64,000 nucleotides of DNA, taken from Thermoplasmatales archaeon. GTDB taxonomy: Archaea; Thermoplasmatota; Thermoplasmata; Thermoplasmatales; GCA-001856825. The notes beneath the pieces are model-generated. The model did not search any database, was not told where the DNA came from, and worked only from the letters and a program-made list of their open reading frames with translations. The stretch spans positions 1-64,000 of the forward strand of contig JAJSLL010000001.1 of the NCBI GenBank assembly GCA_026127935.1, in the 5' to 3' direction. A program made the position numbers and the translations under genes. Positions within the stretch are counted from its first letter, which is position 1, and the number at the start of each line of letters is the position of its first letter. Positions 54,109 through 62,700 of the stretch are shown here, in pieces.

Positions 54109-55035
54109 ATGTCTTTTCTAGGTTTTATTCTGAATCCTCCGACAGGTCTATCTGTCTATTTCATACTTCTGATAGCATTCATACTGGGACTGATGCACGG
54201 TATCACACCAGATGAACACACCTGGCCTATCACTTTCAGTTACTCGATCGGGAGCTACAGCACGAAGGGCGGTATGAAGTCTGGTTTTATCTTCTCCTCT
54301 GGATTCACAATTCAGAGGGCAATACTCACCACATTAGGATTTGTCGGACTTGCAACTATTTACATTAAATTCAACCTTGACGGTCCTGTGTACGTTCTAG
54401 TGGGGGTAGTAATGTTCATCGTGGGGTACTATTTGCTCAAAGGAACGGATTTACATATTCCTCTAGATAAATTATTAGGAGGGCATGTACATCACTCAAC
54501 CAAATCAGAGAGACTTCCAATACAGGAAGTAGAAAGCAATGTCAAAGCTGTTCCAGCGAAAATGGCTTTCCTCCACGGTTTCATAGCTGGATGGGGGTTT
54601 GGGGGATTCTCGACGATCATAACCTTCATCCTAGCTCCTCAGATGCCAAGCATATTTTACGCTCCCCTAGTAGGTGCTCTCTTTGGTCTTGGAACCATGG
54701 TTATGCAGGTGGTTATTGGCGCGACCTTTGCAAACATAATGAGAGTCAAAAAGCTCTCTTTGGACCAGATAAAATATGTTGGCAGGTCAACGGCTGCACG
54801 AACACTCTACCTAGGAGGGATTGCGTTTGCTGCGATAGGGGCGCTCGTACTGGGATTCCCCTTCATAGACCGAATAGCCATCAACACAGGCAATCCTATA
54901 CCCAATCTCAGTTCCATTGGTGTAGCGACAGTACTTGTCATAATGGTGGTTGGGGTCATTGGGATGAGTAGTTTATACATGGGATACAGGGAAAGTGTTG
55001 CGTTGCAACGTACGAAGATGGCTGAAAGCAAGTGA
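54109..55035 (+). CDS. polytopic membrane protein, putative divalent metal transporter
   Basis: 308 aa from ATG 54109 (a GTG at 54097 is in the track, overlapping the regulator). About eight membrane helices. Near the first helix LIAFILGLMHGITPDEHTWPI places His, Asp, Glu and His close together, like the metal-binding HX4DH or HG-x-x-PDEH motifs of NiCoT/UreH/RcnA-type transporters; a second block (HGFIAGWGFGGFSTII) has the half-repeat form. A hydrophilic loop has GGHVHHSTKSE. Control by the adjacent metal regulator supports metal transport; direction and ion are open. Confidence 0.75.
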   Translation: MSFLGFILNPPTGLSVYFILLIAFILGLMHGITPDEHTWPITFSYSIGSYSTKGGMKSGFIFSSGFTIQRAILTTLGFVGLATIYIKFNLDGPVYVLVGVVMFIVGYYLLKGTDLHIPLDKLLGGHVHHSTKSERLPIQEVESNVKAVPAKMAFLHGFIAGWGFGGFSTIITFILAPQMPSIFYAPLVGALFGLGTMVMQVVIGATFANIMRVKKLSLDQIKYVGRSTAARTLYLGGIAFAAIGALVLGFPFIDRIAINTGNPIPNLSSIGVATVLVIMVVGVIGMSSLYMGYRESVALQRTKMAESK

Positions 55036-55233
55036 TAAAATAAGGAATCAAGAAGAAAAGAAAATTCAGCCTTTCCCTTGAAATTTTCCCCCCGTATCAT
55101 GCTAGAAGGGAACAACATATTATTCATTAGAAAAGAGAGAGAAAAAACCGCACGCACTTCGCGTTAACTTCGATTAAAATAATTAAAATATTCGGCGACA
55201 AGTATTTTATACGAGGTTAGATTCGAACCTTAT

Positions 55234-55704
55234 ATGCAGGCGTCCCCCAGCATCTCAAAGGTGCTAGTCGTAGGTCCAAAAGGTTCTGGAAAGACAAGTC
55301 TACTGTGCAGAATGATCTATGACTCAACCGATGAATGCGGGCAGGTACCTGGGCAGTTTTTGAAGTTCAGTTTTTCAAGGGGAGACGGAGATAGCGTTTC
55401 CTTCCTTTTTAAAGAGGTAAATAATCTTCCCACACCAGAAAAGAAATCTGCGTACATTTTGACTCTTAATTCTAATAGCAAGAGTGATATCGAAAATCTT
55501 CCAAACACTTTGTCACTTATTTCAGACAAGAAGGTAATCATTGCACTGTGTATGGCAGATCTGCATTACTCGGCTGCTTTCTGGGTGGATGACATCAAGA
55601 AAATCTTAGGAAAGAAGAACATAAAAGTCGTTCCTGTCTCCTCAAAGACTGGAGAAAACATCAAGCAGCTAATGCTTGATCTGTCTGATATGGTGCTCAC
55701 TTAG
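55234..55704 (+). CDS. FeoB-like small GTPase-fold protein, degenerate
   Basis: 156 aa. P-loop VLVVGPKGSGKTSLL is intact, but the NKxD base motif is replaced by ALCMADLH, and the last strand (VVPVSSKTGENIKQL) is G5-like (SxK/SAx). The layout resembles an isolated G domain of FeoB without membrane part, or a Ras-like GTPase. It is cytoplasmic and its GTP specificity is doubtful. TATA-like TATTTTATAC is 22 nt upstream. It abuts the EndA gene by one base. Confidence 0.65.
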   Translation: MQASPSISKVLVVGPKGSGKTSLLCRMIYDSTDECGQVPGQFLKFSFSRGDGDSVSFLFKEVNNLPTPEKKSAYILTLNSNSKSDIENLPNTLSLISDKKVIIALCMADLHYSAAFWVDDIKKILGKKNIKVVPVSSKTGENIKQLMLDLSDMVLT

Positions 55705-55705
55705 G

Positions 55706-56455
55706 ATGATCCAGGGAAAGTTGAGAAACAGAAGGGTAATGATTGAGAACGAAGCAGATGCCTCCACTCTAAGGAACAAGGGATCTTTAGGTAGAAATGT
55801 CGGGCAGAAGCTCTCCCTAGACCTCATGACATCACTTGATCTTCTCCTGAGGAAGAAGATAGAGGTAAGGAGTAGAACGGAACAAGTTACTTCGGACCAC
55901 ATTGTTAAGATGTTGTCTCAGGACGAAATGAAAGTCGCAACTGCTTACCATTTTCTAAAAATTAAGGGACTGAAACCAGTGATCAAGAAAGGAGCCCTGT
56001 TCTCTTACGGTACAAGAGTTATGGTCTTTCGGGACAGTGAAAGCATCAATTTCGAAAACGTGAGAGCCAAGTCCTGTCATATAGCCATAACGGACTCAGA
56101 AGGAAGCTGCCTGTTGTATTCTGTCAGTAGGCTTCATATGAAAAGAAAACTGGAATTCAATGATTCGAGGGGAGCGGTTAACGAGCGCAGAAAGCATAAG
56201 AGATTGATAGAGCTGCTAGAATCAAGAGGATTGAAGGTCGCAAGCGGACTGAAGTTCGGTTCAGAATTTAGAATATATGAAAAAGACTCATCGCACGCTA
56301 GGTATCTGATGACATTCGGATCAATCTCTCTTGCCCGTGATCTCGCTGCCAAAGTTAGAATTGCTCAGTCCGTCAGGAAGACATTTGTTCAGGCATGCTT
56401 TTTGGAAAAGAAGAGAGAAATATTATTCCTTGAGATCAAGTGGAACCGATTATAG
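55706..56455 (+). CDS. endA: tRNA-splicing endonuclease
   Basis: 249 aa from ATG 55706, one base behind the previous stop codon; the track's start at 55676 lies inside that gene. The C-terminal catalytic domain holds the Tyr-His-Lys triad in order: GSEFRIYEKDSSHARYLM and SVRKTFVQACF. An N-terminal domain of about 100 aa resembles the degenerate repeat of larger archaeal EndA proteins. It cuts pre-tRNA introns; archease (31 kb) belongs to the ligation step. Converges on nob1 with 20 bp overlap. Confidence 0.93.
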   Translation: MIQGKLRNRRVMIENEADASTLRNKGSLGRNVGQKLSLDLMTSLDLLLRKKIEVRSRTEQVTSDHIVKMLSQDEMKVATAYHFLKIKGLKPVIKKGALFSYGTRVMVFRDSESINFENVRAKSCHIAITDSEGSCLLYSVSRLHMKRKLEFNDSRGAVNERRKHKRLIELLESRGLKVASGLKFGSEFRIYEKDSSHARYLMTFGSISLARDLAAKVRIAQSVRKTFVQACFLEKKREILFLEIKWNRL

Positions 56456-56927
56456 GCCTTCTTTTCTTGGGATATTTTTTCAATTCATTTCCACAGTGAG
56501 GACACTCTTTAAACGATCTATCAAACTTCCTGTTGCAGCCAATGCATCTGTACCCCCACTCTATCTCTGTGTTGATGGATTTCCCTCCGAATGATTGATA
56601 GTTGACCTTCATTCTCTTGCAGACGTTTTGTATGGATAGATCATTTGTCAATAGGGTCGCATCGGAATCCTTTGCTAGGGCTATGAGTTCCATATCTGTG
56701 GCGCTCAGTTGATCCAAATCACCGGTCTCTTTTGCCTTCTTCCTGACTTCTTCGATTGTTGATTTATTCGGTTCAATAATCCTGAACAATTCAATTACTG
56801 TTTCAAGATTACCCTTCATTTTCTTCCCTTTCACTTCATCCAGCACGGCGGAGGTGATTATGTATTCATTATTGCCTTCGACCTGAAAGCCATAAAAGAG
56901 TGATGAGGTATCAACGACTATCTTCAT
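56436..56927 (-). CDS. nob1: ribosome maturation endonuclease Nob1
   Basis: 163 aa. PIN domain KIVVDTSSLFYGF, LDQLSATDMELIALAKD and LLTNDLSIQN supplies the acidic metal site; a zinc ribbon C-x2-C-x12-C-x2-C (CIGCNRKF, CPHCG) follows, as in archaeal Nob1. It matures the 3' end of 16S rRNA. The start overlaps the nth 3' end by 17 bp. Confidence 0.92.
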   Translation of the reverse strand: MKIVVDTSSLFYGFQVEGNNEYIITSAVLDEVKGKKMKGNLETVIELFRIIEPNKSTIEEVRKKAKETGDLDQLSATDMELIALAKDSDATLLTNDLSIQNVCKRMKVNYQSFGGKSINTEIEWGYRCIGCNRKFDRSFKECPHCGNELKKYPKKRRPIIGST

Positions 56928-57537
56928 GATCTCTCCAGTACTTGCAATCTTTTTTCAGACTGCACAAGTCACACAAGGGTGTGATTGGTTTGCAAATCTT
57001 CTTGCCAAATTCCACAAAGTAAGAGTTTACCTCGTTCCACCTTTGCTTTGGTATTCTTTTCTTGAGAATCAACTCTGTGTCTTCAGTTTTTTCGGAAGTT
57101 GAAAGTCCCAACCGGAATGAAATTCGCTGGACGTGGGTATCGACGGCCAGTCCATCCTTACCCACCCCCTCTGAAAGAACTATGTTTGCAACCTTTCGCC
57201 CAACTCCCGGCAGTTCCAAAAGTTCTTCCATGCTATCCGGAACCCTACGATTGAATTTTCTTATAATCATCTTTGAAGTTTCGACTACGTCTACTGCCTT
57301 ATTCTTGTAGAATCCAACTGGTTTTATCAAACCCTCAACGACAGCGGGAGAAGCTCTGGAGAGTTTTTCAATTGACGGAAATCTGCAAAAGAGCCTAAGA
57401 CTAGCCCTGTCCGTGACCTCGTCCTTTGTCCTCGTAGACATAATTCCAGTTATCAGTATCCTGAATGCATCATCCCAGATCGCAATATGGGGGTCGACCA
57501 TCTTCTCTATCCTGTCAAGAATGAGGTTGGCATTCAT
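56911..57537 (-). CDS. nth: endonuclease III
   Basis: 208 aa. Helix-hairpin-helix LPGVGRKVANIVLSE with the catalytic lysine, the aspartate in AVDTHVQRIS, and the C-terminal [4Fe-4S] loop CKPITPLCDLCSLKKDC (C-x6-C-x2-C-x5-C). It removes oxidised pyrimidines and nicks abasic sites. First gene of the two-gene unit with nob1. Confidence 0.94.
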   Translation of the reverse strand: MNANLILDRIEKMVDPHIAIWDDAFRILITGIMSTRTKDEVTDRASLRLFCRFPSIEKLSRASPAVVEGLIKPVGFYKNKAVDVVETSKMIIRKFNRRVPDSMEELLELPGVGRKVANIVLSEGVGKDGLAVDTHVQRISFRLGLSTSEKTEDTELILKKRIPKQRWNEVNSYFVEFGKKICKPITPLCDLCSLKKDCKYWRDHEDSR

Positions 57538-57621
57538 CTTTGAGTCAAATCAGTCGTTGGTATTATAATATTTCAGGATGATCAGAGCACATTTTATATG
57601 TAATGTTATCATTATTTACGC

Positions 57622-58092
57622 ATGGGTCAAAAGACGAGAGGCATACTCCCTTTGTCCAAGATTCTGGTCGCAATAGATGGTACCAAGCCCTCTATGAGAG
57701 CGCTTGATATGGGAATAAGCCTGGCAAAGGTCCAACCTGGCCTAGAAGTGGAAATAGTGATGGTAGTCCCTTATCCAGTTCAATACGTGACCGGAGAAAA
57801 CCCGACCGGGGATTTGACTATTGTTGAAAGACTTGCGACCCTAAAAGAGGGGGGGCAAACCATACTAAATCATGCCAAAGATTATTCCGTATCCAACGGA
57901 GTAATGAATCTCAAGACATATCTCAAGCAGGGAGATCCTGCGAGAGAAATTCTTGACCTTGCTAAAGTCACAAATCCGGACCTCATTGTAATAGGAAACA
58001 GAAAGAGGGGATTCCTGAGAGGAGTATTCCTAGGCTCCGTGAGTCAGAGGGTAGCTGCGAACTCAGAGTGTGCAGTCCTGATCGTGAAATAA
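57622..58092 (+). CDS. universal stress protein UspA family
   Basis: 156 aa. ILVAIDGTKPSMRALDMGISLA at the start, and DLIVIGNRKRGFLRGVFLGSVSQRVAANSECAVLIVK at the end with the ATP-binding glycines. Single-domain UspA-like nucleotide-binding protein, a stress/energy responder. TTTTATAT (57592-57599) ends 22 nt before the ATG, so it is probably leaderless. A small gene follows 29 bp on. Confidence 0.92.
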   Translation: MGQKTRGILPLSKILVAIDGTKPSMRALDMGISLAKVQPGLEVEIVMVVPYPVQYVTGENPTGDLTIVERLATLKEGGQTILNHAKDYSVSNGVMNLKTYLKQGDPAREILDLAKVTNPDLIVIGNRKRGFLRGVFLGSVSQRVAANSECAVLIVK

Positions 58093-58121
58093 ATTTTTAT
58101 TACCCCGAACTATCAGATGAC

Positions 58122-58367
58122 ATGAAAGAGTTCCCAAATTTCAGCCTGAAGGAAGGTTCCAAAGTGAAGATATATCTGAGGTCAGGAAACGAGATAAAGG
58201 CGCTTGAAGGAGAATTTAAGGGGTTATCCGATACATTCCAGCCACTCCTTTACCTGGCAGACAAGGACAAGAACTACCTCATAAATATGAGGGACATAAT
58301 ATACATAGAGACAAATGACAATTTGGAAGCAATAGAGAGGGAAAAGAAAGCAGATTACGTCTTCTAG
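58122..58367 (+). CDS. small protein, possible Sm-like fold
   Basis: 81 aa from ATG 58122 (the track begins earlier in an overlapping frame). Beta-rich: VKIYLRSGNEIKALEGEFKG, PLLYLADKDKNYLINMRDIIYIE, in the order of an Sm fold (strand, RSG turn, EG, I-x-x-I-x-YIE), and a charged tail. No LSm2-type RG motif. It could bind RNA; sequence alone does not prove this. Between uspA and an RNase H-fold gene. Confidence 0.6.
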   Translation: MKEFPNFSLKEGSKVKIYLRSGNEIKALEGEFKGLSDTFQPLLYLADKDKNYLINMRDIIYIETNDNLEAIEREKKADYVF

Positions 58368-58428
58368 GACACTCCTAGGTGCTGCAAATAGATACCAACG
58401 GAAAATATTTTTAACCATTTGCCATGTA

Positions 58429-59013
58429 TTGTCGTTGAAGTTAGGAGTCATGGCAAAGGATTTCAGGGTTTATAACAGACTACTGACTCTGCTCAAGGGC
58501 ATGAATGAGCCCTTCATATCTCTGCGCCCTGAAGACAGTTTCACCGGATTCGACGTCGTTTTCACAGACATGGAGCTCAGGGGAAGAAACGTGTTCCAAA
58601 CGAAAGGGGTAGATGAATTTAGGTTGAAACAGCTGGTTCGTTCAAAGAACTCTGAAAAAATAGTTGTTGGCATAGACCCGGGTCCTACCCCAGGGGTTGC
58701 AACGCTGGCAAATAATGTAGTTATTGACAAGCGCAGCATCTACGACGTCGGAGAGATAAGATACTACGTTTCCAAGGTCCGAAGGGAGTGCGTGTACAGC
58801 AGCTTTTTAATTAAGGTAGGTAACGGGGACAGGAGATACAGGAACGAGATCATCCGGAGCTTGGTGGACTTCAGATTGCAGATAGTTGATGAGAGAGGAA
58901 GTTCTAGGACTATAAAGAGGGGAGAGGATTTTGGTTCAGCGATCAACATTGCCCTTAGCGACGATATTCTTTCTGATCACTTCTTCCACTTTGGTCTTCT
59001 CTTACGTGCGTAA
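58429..59013 (+). CDS. RNase H-fold/RuvC-like conserved hypothetical
   Basis: 194 aa from TTG 58429 (TTG 58435 or ATG 58450 also possible); AAATATTTTTAA lies about 20 nt upstream. After a small N-terminal domain (DFRVYNRLLTLLKG) the central strand IVVGIDPGPTPGVATLAN is an RNase H-fold first strand with the first acidic residue (GIDPG, as in RuvC/YqgF families). Later acidic positions (DERGSSRTIKRGEDFGSAIN) fit the last. It overlaps the surface protein gene by 37 bp tail to tail. Nuclease role not shown. Confidence 0.65.
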   Translation: MSLKLGVMAKDFRVYNRLLTLLKGMNEPFISLRPEDSFTGFDVVFTDMELRGRNVFQTKGVDEFRLKQLVRSKNSEKIVVGIDPGPTPGVATLANNVVIDKRSIYDVGEIRYYVSKVRRECVYSSFLIKVGNGDRRYRNEIIRSLVDFRLQIVDERGSSRTIKRGEDFGSAINIALSDDILSDHFFHFGLLLRA

Positions 59014-59744
59014 TAGCTTGCGATGAAGAGAACTGCGATGATGATTGCGAAGAAAGCGATGATCCCTATGTAGATGTAAATCACGTATGGGTTCCCCGAT
59101 TGGATCTGGAACGTATAGGAGTTTCCGTTCTGAAGTTTTGCTATGCTGTTGTTGAGAATGATAGAAACGGTATATACTCCAGTAGGGAGCTCTCCCGATA
59201 CCCAGTCGTATGAAATGTTCTTCGTGGCGTGGCTGGAAACGTTCACCAATTCACTCCCTGCATATTTCCCGTTGACATTGAATGTCACGTTGATCGCAGT
59301 CAGGTTGAAGTCGGAAGTGTTGTTGATGGTTGCTTTGAGTATTGTGTATTGCTTTACTGTGACTTTCGATGTCATGTTGTAAACGAAGATCTGTCCGTTT
59401 GTCATATAACCGGTAACCTGGAACAGGAGTCTTATCGTTGTTTCAACCGAAGGTGCAGTGATATTGAAAACTGTAGGACCAGCCCTGATGTCGGTCCTGT
59501 AAGAGGGAGATATAGGGGACGCACCTGTCAGGTTGTACCCGGAGACGATCATCGTTATCGAGTAGTTCTTGAAGATCTGCTGCACGTTAATGCTATAAGT
59601 GAAGTTTGAGCTGATTGCAACCGATGAGGGACCGGTGACTGTCACAGGACCGGTTGTGGTTTGATTAGTGGCATTCGCACCCACGACTAGTACTGAACCA
59701 GCAATAAGAGCAATAATTATCAGGCTCACAATGAATGTTTTCAC
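58977..59744 (-). CDS. small cell-surface protein coupled to the oligosaccharyltransferase-like gene
   Basis: 255 aa. Signal peptide or signal anchor at 1-25 (FIVSLIIIALIAGSVLVVG), beta-sandwich ectodomain of about 190 aa rich in N-x-S/T sequons (FNITAP, NNTSDFN, NNSIA), and a membrane helix at 220-245 followed by a basic stop-transfer tail (KRRPKWKK). Starts in the ATGA overlap with the preceding 1400-codon gene, so the two are one unit. It could be an accessory subunit or a substrate of that protein; no known family. Confidence 0.75.
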   Translation of the reverse strand: MKTFIVSLIIIALIAGSVLVVGANATNQTTTGPVTVTGPSSVAISSNFTYSINVQQIFKNYSITMIVSGYNLTGASPISPSYRTDIRAGPTVFNITAPSVETTIRLLFQVTGYMTNGQIFVYNMTSKVTVKQYTILKATINNTSDFNLTAINVTFNVNGKYAGSELVNVSSHATKNISYDWVSGELPTGVYTVSIILNNSIAKLQNGNSYTFQIQSGNPYVIYIYIGIIAFFAIIIAVLFIASYYARKRRPKWKK

Positions 59745-62700
59745 GATCTGAACCTCCTTCTGAATATCAACATTACCGCTACCATTGCGAGCACGATGAA
59801 AGCCGAGAAAGCGTAGATGTAATAGTCTTGGGTGAGGTGAGAGTACGGGGAAAGGTCATGCCCAGTTCCGGTCCCGGTGCTCAACTTTAGCTGCGGAATT
59901 GCAAGCGTGACTGTGACGATCTTCGTGGTGTTTCCATAGCTTATCAGCACGGAAATTTGCTGACCAACCAGTGATTTTCCTGAGGTAGAATTGATGAAGA
60001 TATACGTCGTGTTGTTTCTGCCTGATGCAAGGTAGGTGGTGAAGTTTCCAGAATTGTTGAAGGTCGCGATTATGCCATTCGAAGTCAACAGTCCTTGATT
60101 GAGTATCGATGCATTGACTGCGGTCAGTACGTTGCCTGTGTTGTATAACGTCAGAGGGATCTCCAGAACATTTCCGACGACCTTGCCGGTGCTGTTGCTC
60201 AGCTTGGCAGTTATATCCTGAACCTTATTTATCGTGAAATTGACTTGAACAGTCTGGAATGTGTTTCCGAAATAGACTCTAACATCGACACTCTGAGAGC
60301 CTGCAGTCGCACCAGATGGAATCTTGATCGTTACGTTGGTCTCCCCTGAAGTGTTCGGTAGCAACGTTATTGCATTGCCGCTTACGTAGAATGTCGACGA
60401 ATTACCGATTGTGAATTTCAAGGGGACATTTGCATGGCTCGTTATTAGGAGCGGGAAGGTATAAGACTGGCCCGCAGAGAGAAGCGGTTCACCCGATTCC
60501 GCATAGAATGATGCCTTCTGAACTAAGTTTAGCTTGAAGGCTAGTGTAGCAGAACTTATCCCCGACACTTTTACATTCTGGTTGATCGAATAGTTGTCCA
60601 GATACCCATAGTATGAATAGGTCGTGGTGGCACTGAATGTGTAAGTGCCGTTTGGCAGATTTATGATTCCCGATGAATGGAGATAATAAGGTGCATCGCT
60701 CTTGATCGAAACCATCCCAGAGTATGATGAATTGTTCAGGTATGTTCCATAGTTAAGAGGATACCCATTATTTAGGGCTATGTTCAAGTTGAGACCCGTG
60801 CTCTTGAGATCGAACCCGCCGAAATATGCGAGATTGCCGGAGGTCACGTAGATGGAGTAGTTTCCGCGGGGTAATGATATCGTTCCCGAACCCACCATTC
60901 CTGTCACGTTCTTTGGTCCCTGAATGTAATAGGTTCCGGCGTTGAGTGTTGAACCACCGTAAGTAAAGTTCATAGAAACGTTGGAAAGCGCTTCGACAAG
61001 TACACCCTTGAGTGTAATGGATTGTGGGGAGGAAATGTAACTTGTAGTGGAGGCATAATAGATGTAGGAGGTGTTGAAGTTCTTTTCAAGGGTGAAGGAA
61101 TAAGTTCCTTTTGGCAGAAGAATGGAGCTCCCCCAGCTCACATTTCCGGACGAGGAACCTATGTTGACGTTACCCGACGGAGAGGCAGAAATGGTGACGT
61201 TGTAGGCCGTTTTAAAATTCAGTGAGACGTTCGTGTCGTTCGTTAGGTATATCTTTTCGAGTGCTGCAGTTGTCCCGCTATAAGCATAGATCGTATAGGT
61301 ACCTACCGGCAGTGTGGAGTTTAGCGCTGTGGATACGAGAGTACCATTACTGAAGACATAGACTTCCTGGACAGGGTCGACATTCAGTCTGGCCATCACT
61401 GTCAGGTTAGCGTTGAAGCTCTGAGACGAAGCTCCAGGACCAACCGAAATGAAATTCTGTGACGAAGTTACACTCGTCCCTGGATGAGAGAAAGTCATGG
61501 AATAGTTTCCTGGTAACATTGTGAGGTTGAAGTAGTGAGTGCCTGAAATCACGTAGTCTTGTGTTCCATTCAGATAGAGATTGATTGGAACGCTTCCGGA
61601 GTACGACGCATAGACGGAAACATTCACAGGCAGAGCCTGAAGTTCAATATTGGTTGGTGAAGAGGACTGTACGGTATAACCCGGAGAAATGAAGCTGGTG
61701 TTGCTCAAACTCGCTCCATCATAGAGGTATATTGAGTATGAACCGTTGGATCCAACGAACGAGTCGTAATACGGACCGCTTCCCATCTGTGTAGTCAGCA
61801 GACCTTTAACCGACGCACCATTACTTGTGACTGTCCCATTCAGCTGCTGTCCCAGTTGTCCTTTAAGGTTCAGGTACTGGGTTTGGTCGCCCAGTGTGAA
61901 GAACAAGGATGCGACGTAGAGTGAAGAGTTGTATTGCGAGTGTGTCACCACGCTATAGTCTCCTGGAGGCAGATAGATTGCGAAGTGACCTGTGTTGTTG
62001 CCGTAAAGGCTGACAAAAATATTGCTTCCTGTGATTGAGATGTATGTGTAGCTCTGGATAGCATTACTAACTGTGTACTGGCCCGTGACAAGATAAGACC
62101 TCTGAAGGTTCAGGAAAACAGTCTTTGCCCCTGAAACTTTCAAGATCCCCGAAGCAGAGTAGTATGAGCCATCATACAGAATATCTGTATAGAATGTATT
62201 GGTTGAGACCGGTAAACTGTAATATCCGATGCCCTGAGAATTTGTCAGCACTGTCTGAGTACTCAGATTCTCCGAACCGTTGTTGATCTGAATGGGTGCA
62301 CTTACAAGCTGACCATAGACCTCAGTGATGAAGGTGATTCTGTACGTTCTGGAGAACGAAAGATCCAGACGAGTGGTCGTATTGATTGTGACTCTTGTCG
62401 TGAAATTATCCCATAGTCCGGAGCTAGTCGCGCTGACATTGAACACTCCCGGAAGCAGTTCAAATAGCTGTGCAGGCTTAGTGAGATTGTAGGTCTTGCT
62501 ATAATTCCCTCTACTGAAGGTTATCTTTGCACCAGGAGAGATTGAGTTCCCGTTTGCAAGCGTGGCGTTCAACGTCCCGTACGTCATGGGGATATCCTGT
62601 GAAACGGTAGAATTCGAGACAGTAACAGAGGAGATGTTGTTATACCATTTCCCTTCTGTGTATATGGAAATTTCGTAGCTGTATGGAGCGATGTTTGAGA

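Noticed and set aside
61022-61225. Plus-strand ORF inside the AglB-like gene
   Set aside because: Shadow of a repetitive beta-domain coding region.
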